Assembly (NCBI GenBank): GCA_965279125.1 | Contig: CBDIHL010000045.1 | Span: 186,001-250,000, forward strand | From: Dinoroseobacter sp965279125 | GTDB taxonomy: Bacteria; Pseudomonadota; Alphaproteobacteria; Rhodobacterales; Rhodobacteraceae | Direction: 5' to 3' | DNA length: 64,000 nt | Part shown: piece after piece, positions 51,030 to 59,615 of the stretch | How positions within the stretch are numbered: position 1 is the stretch's first letter | Layout of the letters: every line of letters starts with the position of its first letter | The notes under the pieces: model-generated | The model's database searches: none | The model's input: the letters and a program-made list of their open reading frames with translations, nothing else | What the model was told of the DNA's origin: nothing | Translations under genes and position numbers: made by a program

Positions 51030-51098
51030 GGGGATACGAAGCCTTTGATTGCGCATCGTCCTCTTTCATAAAGGGTCTCGCTTGTCCATATCAGGGCG

Positions 51099-51503
51099 AT
51101 GGACTGGACCCACACCACACCGCCCGATCTGGAAGCAATTGCCGCGCTGGCCGAAGCTGCGCGCGCGGCCTTGCCCGAAGCCGTGCGTGTCGCCGCGAAG
51201 GATGTGGCGCTTCGGGTGGAGGACTGGCCGGATGACGCGATGCTCGACGGGTTGGAGATCGACAGCGCCTATGCCTTGACCGGGCTTTATGAGGGTATCC
51301 CGCTGACCGAAAAGTCGGTGATGGATCAGCCCCATGGCCCTGATGTGATCTGGCTGTTTCGCCGTCCGATCCTCGAGGAATGGGCAGATCGTGGCGATAT
51401 CGCGCTGGGGCATCTGGTGGCGCATGTGCTGGTGCATGAGTTCGCGCATCACTTTGGCTGGTCCGACGCGGATATCGCCGAGATTGATCGGTGGTGGGAG
51501 TAG
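51099..51503 (+). CDS. minimal zincin metallopeptidase-family protein (DUF1025)
   Basis: This 134-residue protein contains HVLVHEFAHHFGW, a zincin HExxH motif with a third ligand probably provided by the downstream aspartate (SDADI). Proteins of this minimal zincin-like family are common in Rhodobacterales and are of unknown substrate. No signal peptide is seen, so it is cytoplasmic. Confidence 0.85.
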   Translation: MDWTHTTPPDLEAIAALAEAARAALPEAVRVAAKDVALRVEDWPDDAMLDGLEIDSAYALTGLYEGIPLTEKSVMDQPHGPDVIWLFRRPILEEWADRGDIALGHLVAHVLVHEFAHHFGWSDADIAEIDRWWE

Positions 51504-51591
51504 CACATCACGTCTGCGCCAGTGCACAGGGATGAGGGAGCCGTTGCGCTACGTTTCACCCCCAGACCTTGACCCACTCGGAGCATTCAGC

Positions 51592-52515
51592 ATGATCAAG
51601 ATGACACGTCGCCAAGCGTTGACCACTGGGGCCGCAGTCCCGCTTGCCCTTGCCGGGACAACGCACACCAGCTTTGCCGAAGGACATGCCATGGGGCCGT
51701 CACGCGGATCAGTTCACCAACGGTTTACGCTCGGGGACTTCGAGGTCACGACTTTGCTCGCAGGCACCACGCCGCGTGACAATCCGCAAGGCATCTTCGG
51801 GATGAACGTGTCGGCGGAAGAGTTCGCTGCCGTCAGCGCCCAGAACTTCATCCCCAGCGACATGGCGCAATTCTTCTTCACGCCGACCGTGGTGAAAGCA
51901 GGCGATAACACGATCCTGTTCGATACCGGGCTGAACGCTGGCGGGATCACCTCCGCGCTGTCCGAGGCTGGATATGAAGCGGCTGACATAACCCATGTCG
52001 TGCTGACCCACATGCACGGTGACCATATCGGCGGGCTGATGAACGCAGGCGCGCCGACCTTTGCCAACGCGGTCTATGTGACCGGCGCTGTCGAGCATAA
52101 CCATTGGTCTGCGGCGGATAACGCCAGCTTCAAAGGCAATGTCGCCCCCTTGAACGAGAAGATGCGCTTTCTGAGTGGCGGTGATGCCGTCGCTCCCGGT
52201 ATCGAGGCGGTAGAGGCGTTTGGCCATACCCCCGGCCACATGGCGTACCGGGTTGAATCGAACGGCGCGGCCCTGATGTTGATCGCCGATCTGGCAAATC
52301 ATCCCATCTGGTCGCTAGAGCGTCCCGATTGGGAAGTCCGCTTCGATGCCGACAAAGCGGCCGCTGCCGCATCGCGTCGCAAGGTGCTGGGGATGGTTGC
52401 CGACGCGCGTATCCCGATGATCGGCTACCACATGCCGTTTCCGGGCATTGGCTATGTCGAGACGCGCGGCGATGGGTTCCGCTATGTGCCACACTCCTAC
52501 CAGTTGGTGCTGTAA
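51592..52515 (+). CDS. Tat-exported MBL-fold metallohydrolase
   Basis: This 307-residue protein has a twin-arginine leader (TRRQALTTGAAVPLALAG, residues 4-21) and a metallo-beta-lactamase core with THMHGDHIGG (HxHxDH), then GHTPGHMAY and a final IGYHMPFPGIGY. It would be folded with metal in the cytoplasm and exported by Tat. The group includes lactonases and quorum-quenching-like hydrolases; the substrate is open. Confidence 0.9.
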   Translation: MIKMTRRQALTTGAAVPLALAGTTHTSFAEGHAMGPSRGSVHQRFTLGDFEVTTLLAGTTPRDNPQGIFGMNVSAEEFAAVSAQNFIPSDMAQFFFTPTVVKAGDNTILFDTGLNAGGITSALSEAGYEAADITHVVLTHMHGDHIGGLMNAGAPTFANAVYVTGAVEHNHWSAADNASFKGNVAPLNEKMRFLSGGDAVAPGIEAVEAFGHTPGHMAYRVESNGAALMLIADLANHPIWSLERPDWEVRFDADKAAAAASRRKVLGMVADARIPMIGYHMPFPGIGYVETRGDGFRYVPHSYQLVL

Positions 52516-52517
52516 CT

Positions 52518-52946
52518 TTAGCTGGCTTGAACCGGGTATTTCTGGTTCAGGTCTTGCAAACCCGCGCGGATCAACTCTGCTAGAACCTCCATGTCGATGT
52601 CAGCCAGCTTGTTGATATAGAGGCAGGATTTGCCGATCTTGTGCTTCCCGAGGCGATCAAGGATGCTGCTAAAGTCAGCATATCCAGGCATGATATAGAT
52701 CGACAGGTTTGTTTTTCGCGGGCTGAAGCCTGTCGCGAGGAAATCTCCTTCACGACCGCTGTCGTAGCGGTAATGGTAGGCCCCATATCCCACAATTGTT
52801 GGTCCCCACATGCGTGGAGTCCATCCCGTGATCTGACGAAACATCGCGTCAAGGGCGAGGCCGTCTGCGCGGCGTGTCGGATGCTCGACCGCGTCCAGAA
52901 AGGCCGTGACATCCACTTCGGTCGCTTGGGTTTTGTTGCTGGACAA
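52518..52946 (-). CDS. DUF1801 family protein
   Basis: This 142-residue protein shows the DUF1801 (YdhG/SufT-like helical) pattern: R-Q-I-T-G-W-T-P-R-M-W-G-P-T-I-V-G-Y-G around residues 38-55, YDSGREGDFLATGFSPRKTNLSIYIMPG and KHKIGKSCLYINKLADIDM. The family is widespread, often related to iron chaperone-like YdhG, and without firm function. It is convergent with the MBL gene, 2 bp apart. Confidence 0.85.
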   Translation of the reverse strand: MSSNKTQATEVDVTAFLDAVEHPTRRADGLALDAMFRQITGWTPRMWGPTIVGYGAYHYRYDSGREGDFLATGFSPRKTNLSIYIMPGYADFSSILDRLGKHKIGKSCLYINKLADIDMEVLAELIRAGLQDLNQKYPVQAS

Positions 52947-53048
52947 CGCATGCTCCTATCCCGCTAAGGGATCAGTCTGGGGCAGAATTAGTTATTTGTT
53001 AAGAGAATGCGGTCATGAAGAGGGCACGCATCGTGAGGGAGACCGTAT

Positions 53049-54131
53049 ATGGATGGGGCTTTCTCTGAAGCTGCCGATCAAAAGGCCGAGTGCGCGTCGC
53101 TGGAGGTGGCCATTGGGCTATTTGATACGCCTGCGTTTGTTCTCTGTGTGGTTGAAGGGACCCCGCGTCAGTTTCGTTTTGCCGCCATCAATCCGGCTTA
53201 CGAGCGTGACGTTGGCGTTGTGTCGGACGCACTTGTGGGACTTGTGCTGGATCAGGCCTTGCCGAAACGGCAGGCGCAGACGGTTCAACTTAATTATGAC
53301 CGCTGCTTGGCCGCTGGCGAAGGCATTACCTATGAAGAAATGTTGCAATTTGGCGAGGTGGAACGTTGGTGGCTGACAACCCTGACGCCGCACTCTGGGA
53401 ACAACGGGAAGGTCACGCATCTGATTGGCATCACCCGTGATATCACGGACCGCAAGACCCAAGAGCAGGCGCAAGCGTTTGAGTTGGCCGAGTTGGGCGC
53501 GCTCAATGGGGAATTGCGCACCCTGACGGCGATGGCGGCCCATGATCTGCGCGGTCCGCTTGGAACAATGGAATCGCTTCTTGATCTGATTAAGGAAGAC
53601 TTCGTCGATATGGGCGACGGGAAGGTTGATTTGATGGAAGCGGGCCTTGATCTGATCCAGAGCTTGCGTCCGCAAATTGATGCGGTGCTGCAACGTGCGA
53701 TGTCCCTCGATCAGCGGGATCCACCGCGCCAGCGGGTCGAGCTGGACCATGTCTGCGCCGATCTTGCCGCCTTGATTGATCCAAATGGGCACCTGACCAT
53801 CACCTATCCAAGCCTTGCGCTCCAAGCCGATCTGATCGCGGTGCAGCTTATTCTGCGTAACTTGTTTGACAACGCAGCCCGTTATGCGCGTTCGCGGATC
53901 ATGGTCGAAGCCGTCCGCATCCCTGGAGGTGCTGTCGAAATTACCGTGGCCGATGATGGTCCGGGGCTTGATGTCGCCCAGTTGGCCGAAGAGCCTCGCA
54001 ATGGACATGGGTTTGGTCTGAGCGCGGTGCGCCACATGATCCAAAGCCGAGGCGGTGAACTGAGGCTGGAAGGTCACGGCATACTGGGTGGGCTGTCGAC
54101 CCATTTCACTTTGCCGGATGCGTTGGCCTAG
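53049..54131 (+). CDS. PAS-domain sensor histidine kinase, orphan
   Basis: This 360-residue soluble kinase has an N-terminal PAS fold (about residues 25-135, with the PAC-type end WWLTTLTPHSGNNGKVTHLIGITRDITDRK), a dimerisation/phosphoacceptor box MAAHDLRGPLGTMESLLDLI (His near residue 163), and an HATPase domain (LRNLFDNAARYA, VADDGPGLD, GHGFGLSAVRHMI). No response regulator gene is next to it. A MITE copy begins exactly at its TAG stop. Confidence 0.92.
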   Translation: MDGAFSEAADQKAECASLEVAIGLFDTPAFVLCVVEGTPRQFRFAAINPAYERDVGVVSDALVGLVLDQALPKRQAQTVQLNYDRCLAAGEGITYEEMLQFGEVERWWLTTLTPHSGNNGKVTHLIGITRDITDRKTQEQAQAFELAELGALNGELRTLTAMAAHDLRGPLGTMESLLDLIKEDFVDMGDGKVDLMEAGLDLIQSLRPQIDAVLQRAMSLDQRDPPRQRVELDHVCADLAALIDPNGHLTITYPSLALQADLIAVQLILRNLFDNAARYARSRIMVEAVRIPGGAVEITVADDGPGLDVAQLAEEPRNGHGFGLSAVRHMIQSRGGELRLEGHGILGGLSTHFTLPDALA

Positions 54132-54566
54132 GGTCAGGACCCATTCATCCTGCCCCCTCGGCGCAAAATCCGCGAAATCTCAGGGGGTGTAGGCGAAACA
54201 GGCATCGTCGAGGACGATGCCTCGCCGGAACGGGCGCAGCCCATACTTGGTCGATGAAGGTAAGGGTGGTTTCCTTTTCAAATCGGCCAAGCCGCTGAGA
54301 TGAAGCGGATTTTGCGTCCCGTCGCCCGGCAGCGCATGACCATGCACGAGAGGGTCGGATTTGACGGATTTCCCGCCTGACCGCAGAACAATCGCTTGAA
54401 ATAGAACCACTCGCCGCCCGGCAGGGTATCGCGCAGCGATGCACGAGAGGGGTTCCTGCGCGCTCATTCCTTCCTCTCGGGACATTGCTGCGCAATACCC
54501 TGCCGGACAGCGTGTCAGACAAAAAATCTGTCAAACCGAGGGGGCAGGATGAATGGGTCCTGACCC
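54131..54566. mobile_element. MITE-like element, copy 2 (436 bp, perfect 31-bp terminal inverted repeats)
   Basis: The ends, from GGGTCAGGACCCATT to CCTGCCCCCTCGG inward, are exactly reverse complementary over 31 bp. CTAG lies on both flanks (54128-54131 and 54566-54569). An inner hairpin GGCATCGTC-GAG-GACGATGCC is at 54201-54221. No transposase is present. The left CTAG contains the kinase stop and the right CTAG the stop of the convergent peroxiredoxin gene. Before insertion both genes would have shared a single CTAG. Intact ends imply a younger insertion than copy 1. Confidence 0.88.
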
Positions 54567-55102
54567 TAGACGGGGCCTGTATATTCACCACGCGCAGGGT
54601 AGGCCTTCTCGATCGCGAAATCGACGGCGGAGAGAAGCTCGCTGAAATGCGGCCGGACGAAGGGCATGGTCTGGACGCTCATGTAATAGAGCGTTTGGTC
54701 GGGGTTGATCAGGAACAGGCCGGGTTCGGCAAAGAGAGCAGGTTCTTCAATGCCAATCGACGTTTTGCCGCGCGATGTCGAGATATAGAGCCCCCAATCA
54801 CGCGCCATTTGCAGCGGCAGCCCGTAAGCGAAGCGCAGTTTCTCGGCCGGGATTTTGTCCACCATGCCTTGCGCGCGATCTGCGTCGTCGCTGCTGATCG
54901 CCACCGTGGCAATGCCCCGCTCGGCAAAGGCATCGACGCGGGTTTCAAGCTCCTTCAGATACGTCGCACAAATCGGGCAATGCAGGCCGCGGTAGAAGCA
55001 CACAACCGTCCCGCGCTGGGCAGTTTCGGTGGTCAGATCAAACGTGCCGCCGCCGAGAAGCGGAACAGTTAGGGCAGGGGTTTGCTGGCGGGGGATGAGC
55101 AT
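54566..55102 (-). CDS. peroxiredoxin-like AhpC/TSA family protein
   Basis: This 178-residue thioredoxin-fold protein has FYRGLHCPICATYLKEL with the peroxidatic cysteine as CPIC and DLTTETAQRGTVVCF before it, as in the peroxiredoxin-like group with a CxxC-type active site. It probably reduces peroxides. The stop is within the CTAG bordering the MITE. The gene starts with ATG 55102. Confidence 0.85.
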   Translation of the reverse strand: MLIPRQQTPALTVPLLGGGTFDLTTETAQRGTVVCFYRGLHCPICATYLKELETRVDAFAERGIATVAISSDDADRAQGMVDKIPAEKLRFAYGLPLQMARDWGLYISTSRGKTSIGIEEPALFAEPGLFLINPDQTLYYMSVQTMPFVRPHFSELLSAVDFAIEKAYPARGEYTGPV

Positions 55103-55272
55103 GGGGCGCGCCTTTTTTATGGGCTGAAGGTTGGCTGTAGCCTAGCTGCCTAACAATCTTAGGGATAGGGGTGTGCTGGCCCAGCTGAGGGTCTGATTTC
55201 AAATTGGGTCCAAATGAAATGAAATAATTTCAATGACTTAGAAAACCATGCGCGCCGGTCGCCATCCGATTT

Positions 55273-55318
55273 CTTACCAAAAAGTTACCACGCTTAACAT
55301 TCTTAGGGCTGTTAACCT
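55273..55318 (+). repeat. dispersed intergenic motif, copy B
   Basis: This 46-bp stretch aligns with 29853-29898 (32 of 46 positions by eye), including CTTACCAAA, TAACA, TTAGG and GTTAACC. It lies between nadE and the peroxiredoxin gene. A second related palindrome, CCTAACAATCTTAGG, stands at 55149-55163. No other feature is seen in the 236 bp gap. Confidence 0.55.
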
Positions 55319-55338
55319 TTCGTTAGGCCTTTCGCCTC

Positions 55339-56997
55339 CTAGCCCTCGTCCCGCCACCTGTTCACAATCGGATACCGCCGATCCAGCCAGAACGCACGTT
55401 TCGTCAGGCGCGGCCCGGGTGCCGACTGGAAGCGCTTGTATTCGCTGATGTAAAGCAGATGCTCGACCTTCTTCACCACAGTGCGCTCGAACCCTTCGGC
55501 CACCAGATCTGCGACGCTTGCTTCGCGGTCGACCAGCCCCTCCAGTATTGCGTCGAGCACCTCATATGGCGGTAAGCTGTCCGCGTCCTTCTGATCCGGC
55601 CGCAACTCAGCCGAGGGGGGCTTGTCGATGATCCGAACGGGAATGACCTCGCCCGCAGGCCCGCTCATCCAATCGCGGTGGTTGGCATTGCGCCAGCGGC
55701 AGGTCTCAAACACCCGCGTTTTGTAGAGGTCTTTGATGGGGTTATAGCCCCCCGCCATATCGCCATAGATCGTCGCATACCCGACCGCGACCTCGGATTT
55801 ATTGCCCGTGGTCAACAACATCTCGCCGAACTTGTTGCTCAGCGCCATCAGCAGCAGACCCCGTAGGCGCGATTGGATGTTCTCTTCCGTCAGGCCCCCT
55901 TCGGTACCTTCAAAAAGGGTCCCGAGGGCTTCGGTCACCGCCGCGCGCGGCCCTGCAATCGGCACCGTGTCGTGCCGTACACCCAAGGCCCCCGCGCAGG
56001 CCGCTGCATCTTCGAGCGAGTGTGCGGAGGTGTATTCCGACGGCAGCATCACGCAGCGCACATTCTCAGGCCCCAAAGCATCCGCCGCAATCGTGGCCAC
56101 CAGCGCGGAATCAATCCCGCCGGACATGCCCAAAAGGACCTTCTGGAACCCGGTCTTGCCCATATAATCGCGCAGTCCCTCGACCATGACGCGGTAATCC
56201 TGCTCCCATGCATCGGGATGCGACACCACCGGGCCGGGCAAGGCGTGCCATCCCGCATCGCCACGCTCAAAGTCCAGATGCGCGATCACTTCGTCCAGCA
56301 CTGGCAGCTTCATCGCCAATTCACCGCCGGGGTTCAGCGCGAAGGATCCGCCATCGAAGACCTGATCGTCCTGTCCGCCCACCATGTTCAGGTACACAAG
56401 CGGCAATCCCGTCTCGACCACGCGCTGGACCATCAGGTTCAACCGCACGTCGAACTTGTCGCGATAATAGGGCGACCCATTGGGCACGAGCAAAATCTCT
56501 GCGCCGGTCTCGGCCAAGGTTTCCGCCACGCTCGGCCACCACGCATCCTCGCAGATGGGCGATCCGATGCGGACGGGACCGACTTGATAGGGCCCGTCAA
56601 TCTCGCGCGTTTTATACAGGCGCACCTCGTCGAACACACCGTCATTGGGCAATTCGTGCTTGCGGATGACCGTGCGGATCTTGCCGCCGTCCAGGATCGC
56701 ATAGCCGTTGTATAGCCCCGTCTCATCGCGCCACGGCGTTCCGATTCCCATCACCGGACCGTCCGCACAGGCGGTGGCAAGGGCCTCCACCTGCGCCATC
56801 GCAGCCGTGGCAAAGGCGGGCTTCATGACGAGGTCCTGCGTCTGGTAGCCGGTCACGAACATCTCGGGCAGGGCCACCATATCGGACCCGGCGGCCTTCG
56901 CATCTTCCCAGGCCGCACGCGCTTTGTCGGCATTGGCAGCCAAGGCCCCAACGGTTGGGTTCAGTTGCGCAAGTGTAAGGCGAAATCTGTCGGTCAT
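55339..56997 (-). CDS. nadE: glutamine-hydrolysing NAD+ synthase
   Basis: This 552-residue enzyme joins an N-terminal nitrilase-type amidase (Glu in LPEMFVTGY, Lys in RKHELPN, Cys in SPICEDAWW) to a C-terminal ATP pyrophosphatase (SGGIDSALVA, near residue 295; TGNKSEVAVGY). It amidates nicotinate adenine dinucleotide with glutamine nitrogen. The length and order are typical. It completes the NAD route with NadD encoded elsewhere in the window. Confidence 0.96.
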   Translation of the reverse strand: MTDRFRLTLAQLNPTVGALAANADKARAAWEDAKAAGSDMVALPEMFVTGYQTQDLVMKPAFATAAMAQVEALATACADGPVMGIGTPWRDETGLYNGYAILDGGKIRTVIRKHELPNDGVFDEVRLYKTREIDGPYQVGPVRIGSPICEDAWWPSVAETLAETGAEILLVPNGSPYYRDKFDVRLNLMVQRVVETGLPLVYLNMVGGQDDQVFDGGSFALNPGGELAMKLPVLDEVIAHLDFERGDAGWHALPGPVVSHPDAWEQDYRVMVEGLRDYMGKTGFQKVLLGMSGGIDSALVATIAADALGPENVRCVMLPSEYTSAHSLEDAAACAGALGVRHDTVPIAGPRAAVTEALGTLFEGTEGGLTEENIQSRLRGLLLMALSNKFGEMLLTTGNKSEVAVGYATIYGDMAGGYNPIKDLYKTRVFETCRWRNANHRDWMSGPAGEVIPVRIIDKPPSAELRPDQKDADSLPPYEVLDAILEGLVDREASVADLVAEGFERTVVKKVEHLLYISEYKRFQSAPGPRLTKRAFWLDRRYPIVNRWRDEG

Positions 56998-57163
56998 AAG
57001 GATCCCTCGTTCCTGCCGCTATCTAGCAGATGAGGCGTGAAGGGAAAGTGGGGTGGCTTCACACGCTTTGTGATCTGGAAAACCGTTGTCTCCGCACAGG
57101 GCCTCAAGTAGCGTGCTGCAGCGAGAGGCGCGGTCAAAGCTGCCGCAGCACGAGAGGTGGTTG

Positions 57164-58603
57164 ATGAACTTTCCGGTGATGCGAAATGGTATTGCGACGC
57201 TCCTGATGGGGGCTGCGATCACGGTGGCAGGCACGCATACGACCCACGCGCAAGACGGCGTCACGGTTAAGCAATTCGATGATGGTGGCATCTATGAAGG
57301 CACCTTCCGCAACGGGCGCCAGCATGGGACAGGCACATACCGGTTGCCGAATGGCTATGAATATACCGGTGACTGGGTCGACGGTGAGATCCAAGGCGAG
57401 GGCACTGCGAGGTTTCCCAATGGCTCGGTCTATTCGGGGCAGTTTCAGCGTGGCAAACCTGAAGGCACGGGCCGGATCATCTTTGCCGATGGCAGCCAGT
57501 ATGAAGGCGATTGGGTAGACGGCAAGATCACCGGCGAGGGTGTTGCGACCTACGCCGATGGGTCCGTCTACCAAGGCGGCTTCCTGAACGCGCAAAAGCA
57601 TGGGCGCGGTGTGCTGCAACGGGCCAATGGGTTCGTTTACGATGGCGATTGGGTGAACGGGCTGGAAGACGGTGCGGCGACAATCACCTATCCCGATGGC
57701 AGCATCTATGAGGGCACAATGGTCCAGGGCGCGCGCTCGGGCGAGGGGCGTTTGACCATGCTCGACGGGCTGACCTATGTGGGCGAGTGGGCCGAGGGGC
57801 AGATGGCAGGCGAAGGGCGGCTGGTGCAGCCCAATGGCGATATCTACGAAGGCTTGCTGTCGGGCGGTTTGCGCGAAGGCAAAGGTGTGATGACCTATGC
57901 CAACGGGTTTCGCTATGAGGGCGATTTCCTCAACGATATGCGCCATGGAACCGGGCGTTTCGAAGGCCCGGATGGATATCTCTACGAGGGGGGTTGGGCG
58001 CAAGGGCAGATCAGCGGCGAGGGGGCTGTGACCTATCCCGATGGCTCCATCTACACGGGTCGTTTTGCCGAAGGGCTGGCCGATGGCCAAGGCCGGATCG
58101 TCTATCCCGATGGCAGCAGTTACGAGGGTGCTTGGAAGGCCGGGGTGATCGAAGGGCAAGGCACCGCGCGTTACGCCAATGGGATCGTCTATGAAGGCGG
58201 GTTCATGAATGCCAAGACTCACGGCCAAGGCACGATGACCTATGCGGATGGCTACAGCTATACCGGGGGGTGGACCCAAGGGCTGCGCGATGGGGAGGGC
58301 GAGGCGACCTATCCCGATGGCACCATCTATCGCGGTCAGTTCGTCGAGGGTCTGCGCCAGGGAGTCGGCACGATCATCCACGCGGATGGGTTCAGCTATA
58401 CCGGCGAGTGGCGCGAGGGCGAAATGACCGGCTCGGGCACAGCGACCTATACCAATGGCGACAGCTATGCGGGCATGTTCCGCAATGGCAAGCGCTGGGG
58501 GATCGGCACGATGACCTATGTCAGCGGCGAGGTCGAAGAGGGGCGCTGGCAGAACGGGGCATTCATGGGCTCGATCACCGATCCCGAGGGGGACGATACC
58601 TAG
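57164..58603 (+). CDS. exported MORN-repeat protein, about 19 repeats
   Basis: After a signal peptide (residues 1-29, ending HAQ) the 479-residue protein is built from 23-residue MORN units (Y-x-G-x-W/F-x-x-G-x-x-x-G-x-G), 18 full plus one partial, without an additional domain. MORN repeats form elongated beta structures that bind lipids or other proteins. The uniformity implies internal duplication. GAGAGG precedes the ATG. It would be periplasmic, which is unusual for MORN proteins, and its role is unknown. Confidence 0.9.
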   Translation: MNFPVMRNGIATLLMGAAITVAGTHTTHAQDGVTVKQFDDGGIYEGTFRNGRQHGTGTYRLPNGYEYTGDWVDGEIQGEGTARFPNGSVYSGQFQRGKPEGTGRIIFADGSQYEGDWVDGKITGEGVATYADGSVYQGGFLNAQKHGRGVLQRANGFVYDGDWVNGLEDGAATITYPDGSIYEGTMVQGARSGEGRLTMLDGLTYVGEWAEGQMAGEGRLVQPNGDIYEGLLSGGLREGKGVMTYANGFRYEGDFLNDMRHGTGRFEGPDGYLYEGGWAQGQISGEGAVTYPDGSIYTGRFAEGLADGQGRIVYPDGSSYEGAWKAGVIEGQGTARYANGIVYEGGFMNAKTHGQGTMTYADGYSYTGGWTQGLRDGEGEATYPDGTIYRGQFVEGLRQGVGTIIHADGFSYTGEWREGEMTGSGTATYTNGDSYAGMFRNGKRWGIGTMTYVSGEVEEGRWQNGAFMGSITDPEGDDT

Positions 58604-58630
58604 CCCGGCGGCACGCCGTAGGCGCAACGC

Positions 58631-58653
58631 GCATTCCCGCAATTGGGGAATGC
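58631..58653 (+). terminator. hairpin after the MORN gene
   Basis: GCATTCCC and GGGAATGC form an 8-bp perfect stem with a 7-nt loop, 27 bp after the stop. There is no U tract. It may end or stabilise the MORN transcript. Confidence 0.45.
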
Positions 58654-58712
58654 ACACCTTGGTATACATCTTTTCATTGCCCGACTCGCCGGAAACGGGT
58701 ATCCCTTGCAGA

Positions 58713-58731
58713 TCGAAACGACGCGTTTCGA
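58713..58731. promoter_or_regulatory. perfect palindrome upstream of the cobalamin-binding regulator
   Basis: TCGAAACG-ACG-CGTTTCGA is an 8-bp perfect inverted repeat with a 3-bp spacer, ending 42 bp before the ATG of the AerR-like gene. It has operator geometry, but no known factor in this window fits it. Confidence 0.45.
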
Positions 58732-58773
58732 AGGTGCGCTTAGACCACGCATCTAAAATAGGGAGGACGACCA

Positions 58774-59610
58774 ATGGCCGACCGACCGGGGCGGCGCAAC
58801 GATCCCGATATCTCAGACCTGTTCGCAGGGGCTGAAATACATGTGACCAAAACCCTGTCCGACTTGCCGGTCGGGGCGGTGCGCCTTCTTGCGCGCGAAG
58901 TGGTCCAGCAGCTTGCGCAGTCCATGCCGCGTGCCAGTGACCGTTTGCACGGAACCGGCCCGGACGAAACGGACGAGCTGTGCGATGCGCTTCTGTCGCC
59001 CGACCGTATAACCGCGCGTGATTTTGTCCGCAGGTTGCGCGAAGACGGGGTGCCTGTCGAAGACATCTACCTGCAGTTCCTTGCCCCCGCCGCCGCGCGA
59101 TTGGGCGAGCGTTGGGAGCGTGACGAGCTGTCCTTTACCGAAGTCGGCATCGCCGTCACGCGCCTGTACACAATGGTCGTCGCCCTGCGCAAACTGACCC
59201 CGAATATCACGCGCCCGGTCGACAAGCAGGCGGTCTTCGCGACCGTTCCGGGCGAAATCCACACGCTCGGCGTTACCATGGCTGCCGATATGTTCACCCG
59301 TGCGGGCTGGACCATTACGCTGCTGACCAACCGCGATCACGCAACCCTTGTGCGCGATATCAGCGATACGGGCGTGGTGCTGATCGGATTGTCGGCAGGA
59401 ACGCGCCGTTCGCTCGTGTCCCTCGTGCGCCTCATTGTTGCGCTGCGCGTGGCACGTCCCAGCTGTCGCATTCTGGTGTCGGGCCAAGTCACGAAGCTCG
59501 GGATCGATCTGGCAGGCGCTGCCGGGGCTGATGCGGTGGCCGAGGACGTCCATAGCGCGCTCGCCGAGATGGAGCGTTTGGCCGCTGCTTATGACAGGCA
59601 GGACGCCTAG
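58774..59610 (+). CDS. cobalamin-binding regulator, AerR/PpaA-like
   Basis: The C-terminal half (about residues 145-270) is a B12-binding domain of the short type: VPGEIHTLGVTMAADMF carries a histidine followed by xxG (E-x-H-x-x-G instead of D-x-H-x-x-G), and IGLSAG and LVSGQVTKLG occupy the usual later loops. The N-terminal half is the helical cap with GERWERDELSFTEVG. This organisation is that of AerR/PpaA, which bind B12 in light and modulate PpsR/CrtJ. No DNA-binding domain is seen. The next gene encodes a photolyase. Confidence 0.78.
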   Translation: MADRPGRRNDPDISDLFAGAEIHVTKTLSDLPVGAVRLLAREVVQQLAQSMPRASDRLHGTGPDETDELCDALLSPDRITARDFVRRLREDGVPVEDIYLQFLAPAAARLGERWERDELSFTEVGIAVTRLYTMVVALRKLTPNITRPVDKQAVFATVPGEIHTLGVTMAADMFTRAGWTITLLTNRDHATLVRDISDTGVVLIGLSAGTRRSLVSLVRLIVALRVARPSCRILVSGQVTKLGIDLAGAAGADAVAEDVHSALAEMERLAAAYDRQDA

Positions 59611-59615
59611 CCGAT

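Noticed and set aside
54145..54591. 148-residue frame within the MITE
   Set aside because: The two element copies differ by an indel of about 40 bp and by changes that do not respect this frame, and the product resembles no transposase. The element is treated as non-coding.
57134..58774. 546-residue open frame on the minus strand
   Set aside because: It is the antisense of the MORN gene; the repetitive codon pattern leaves the opposite strand open. Its sequence is a low-complexity shadow with no start signals.
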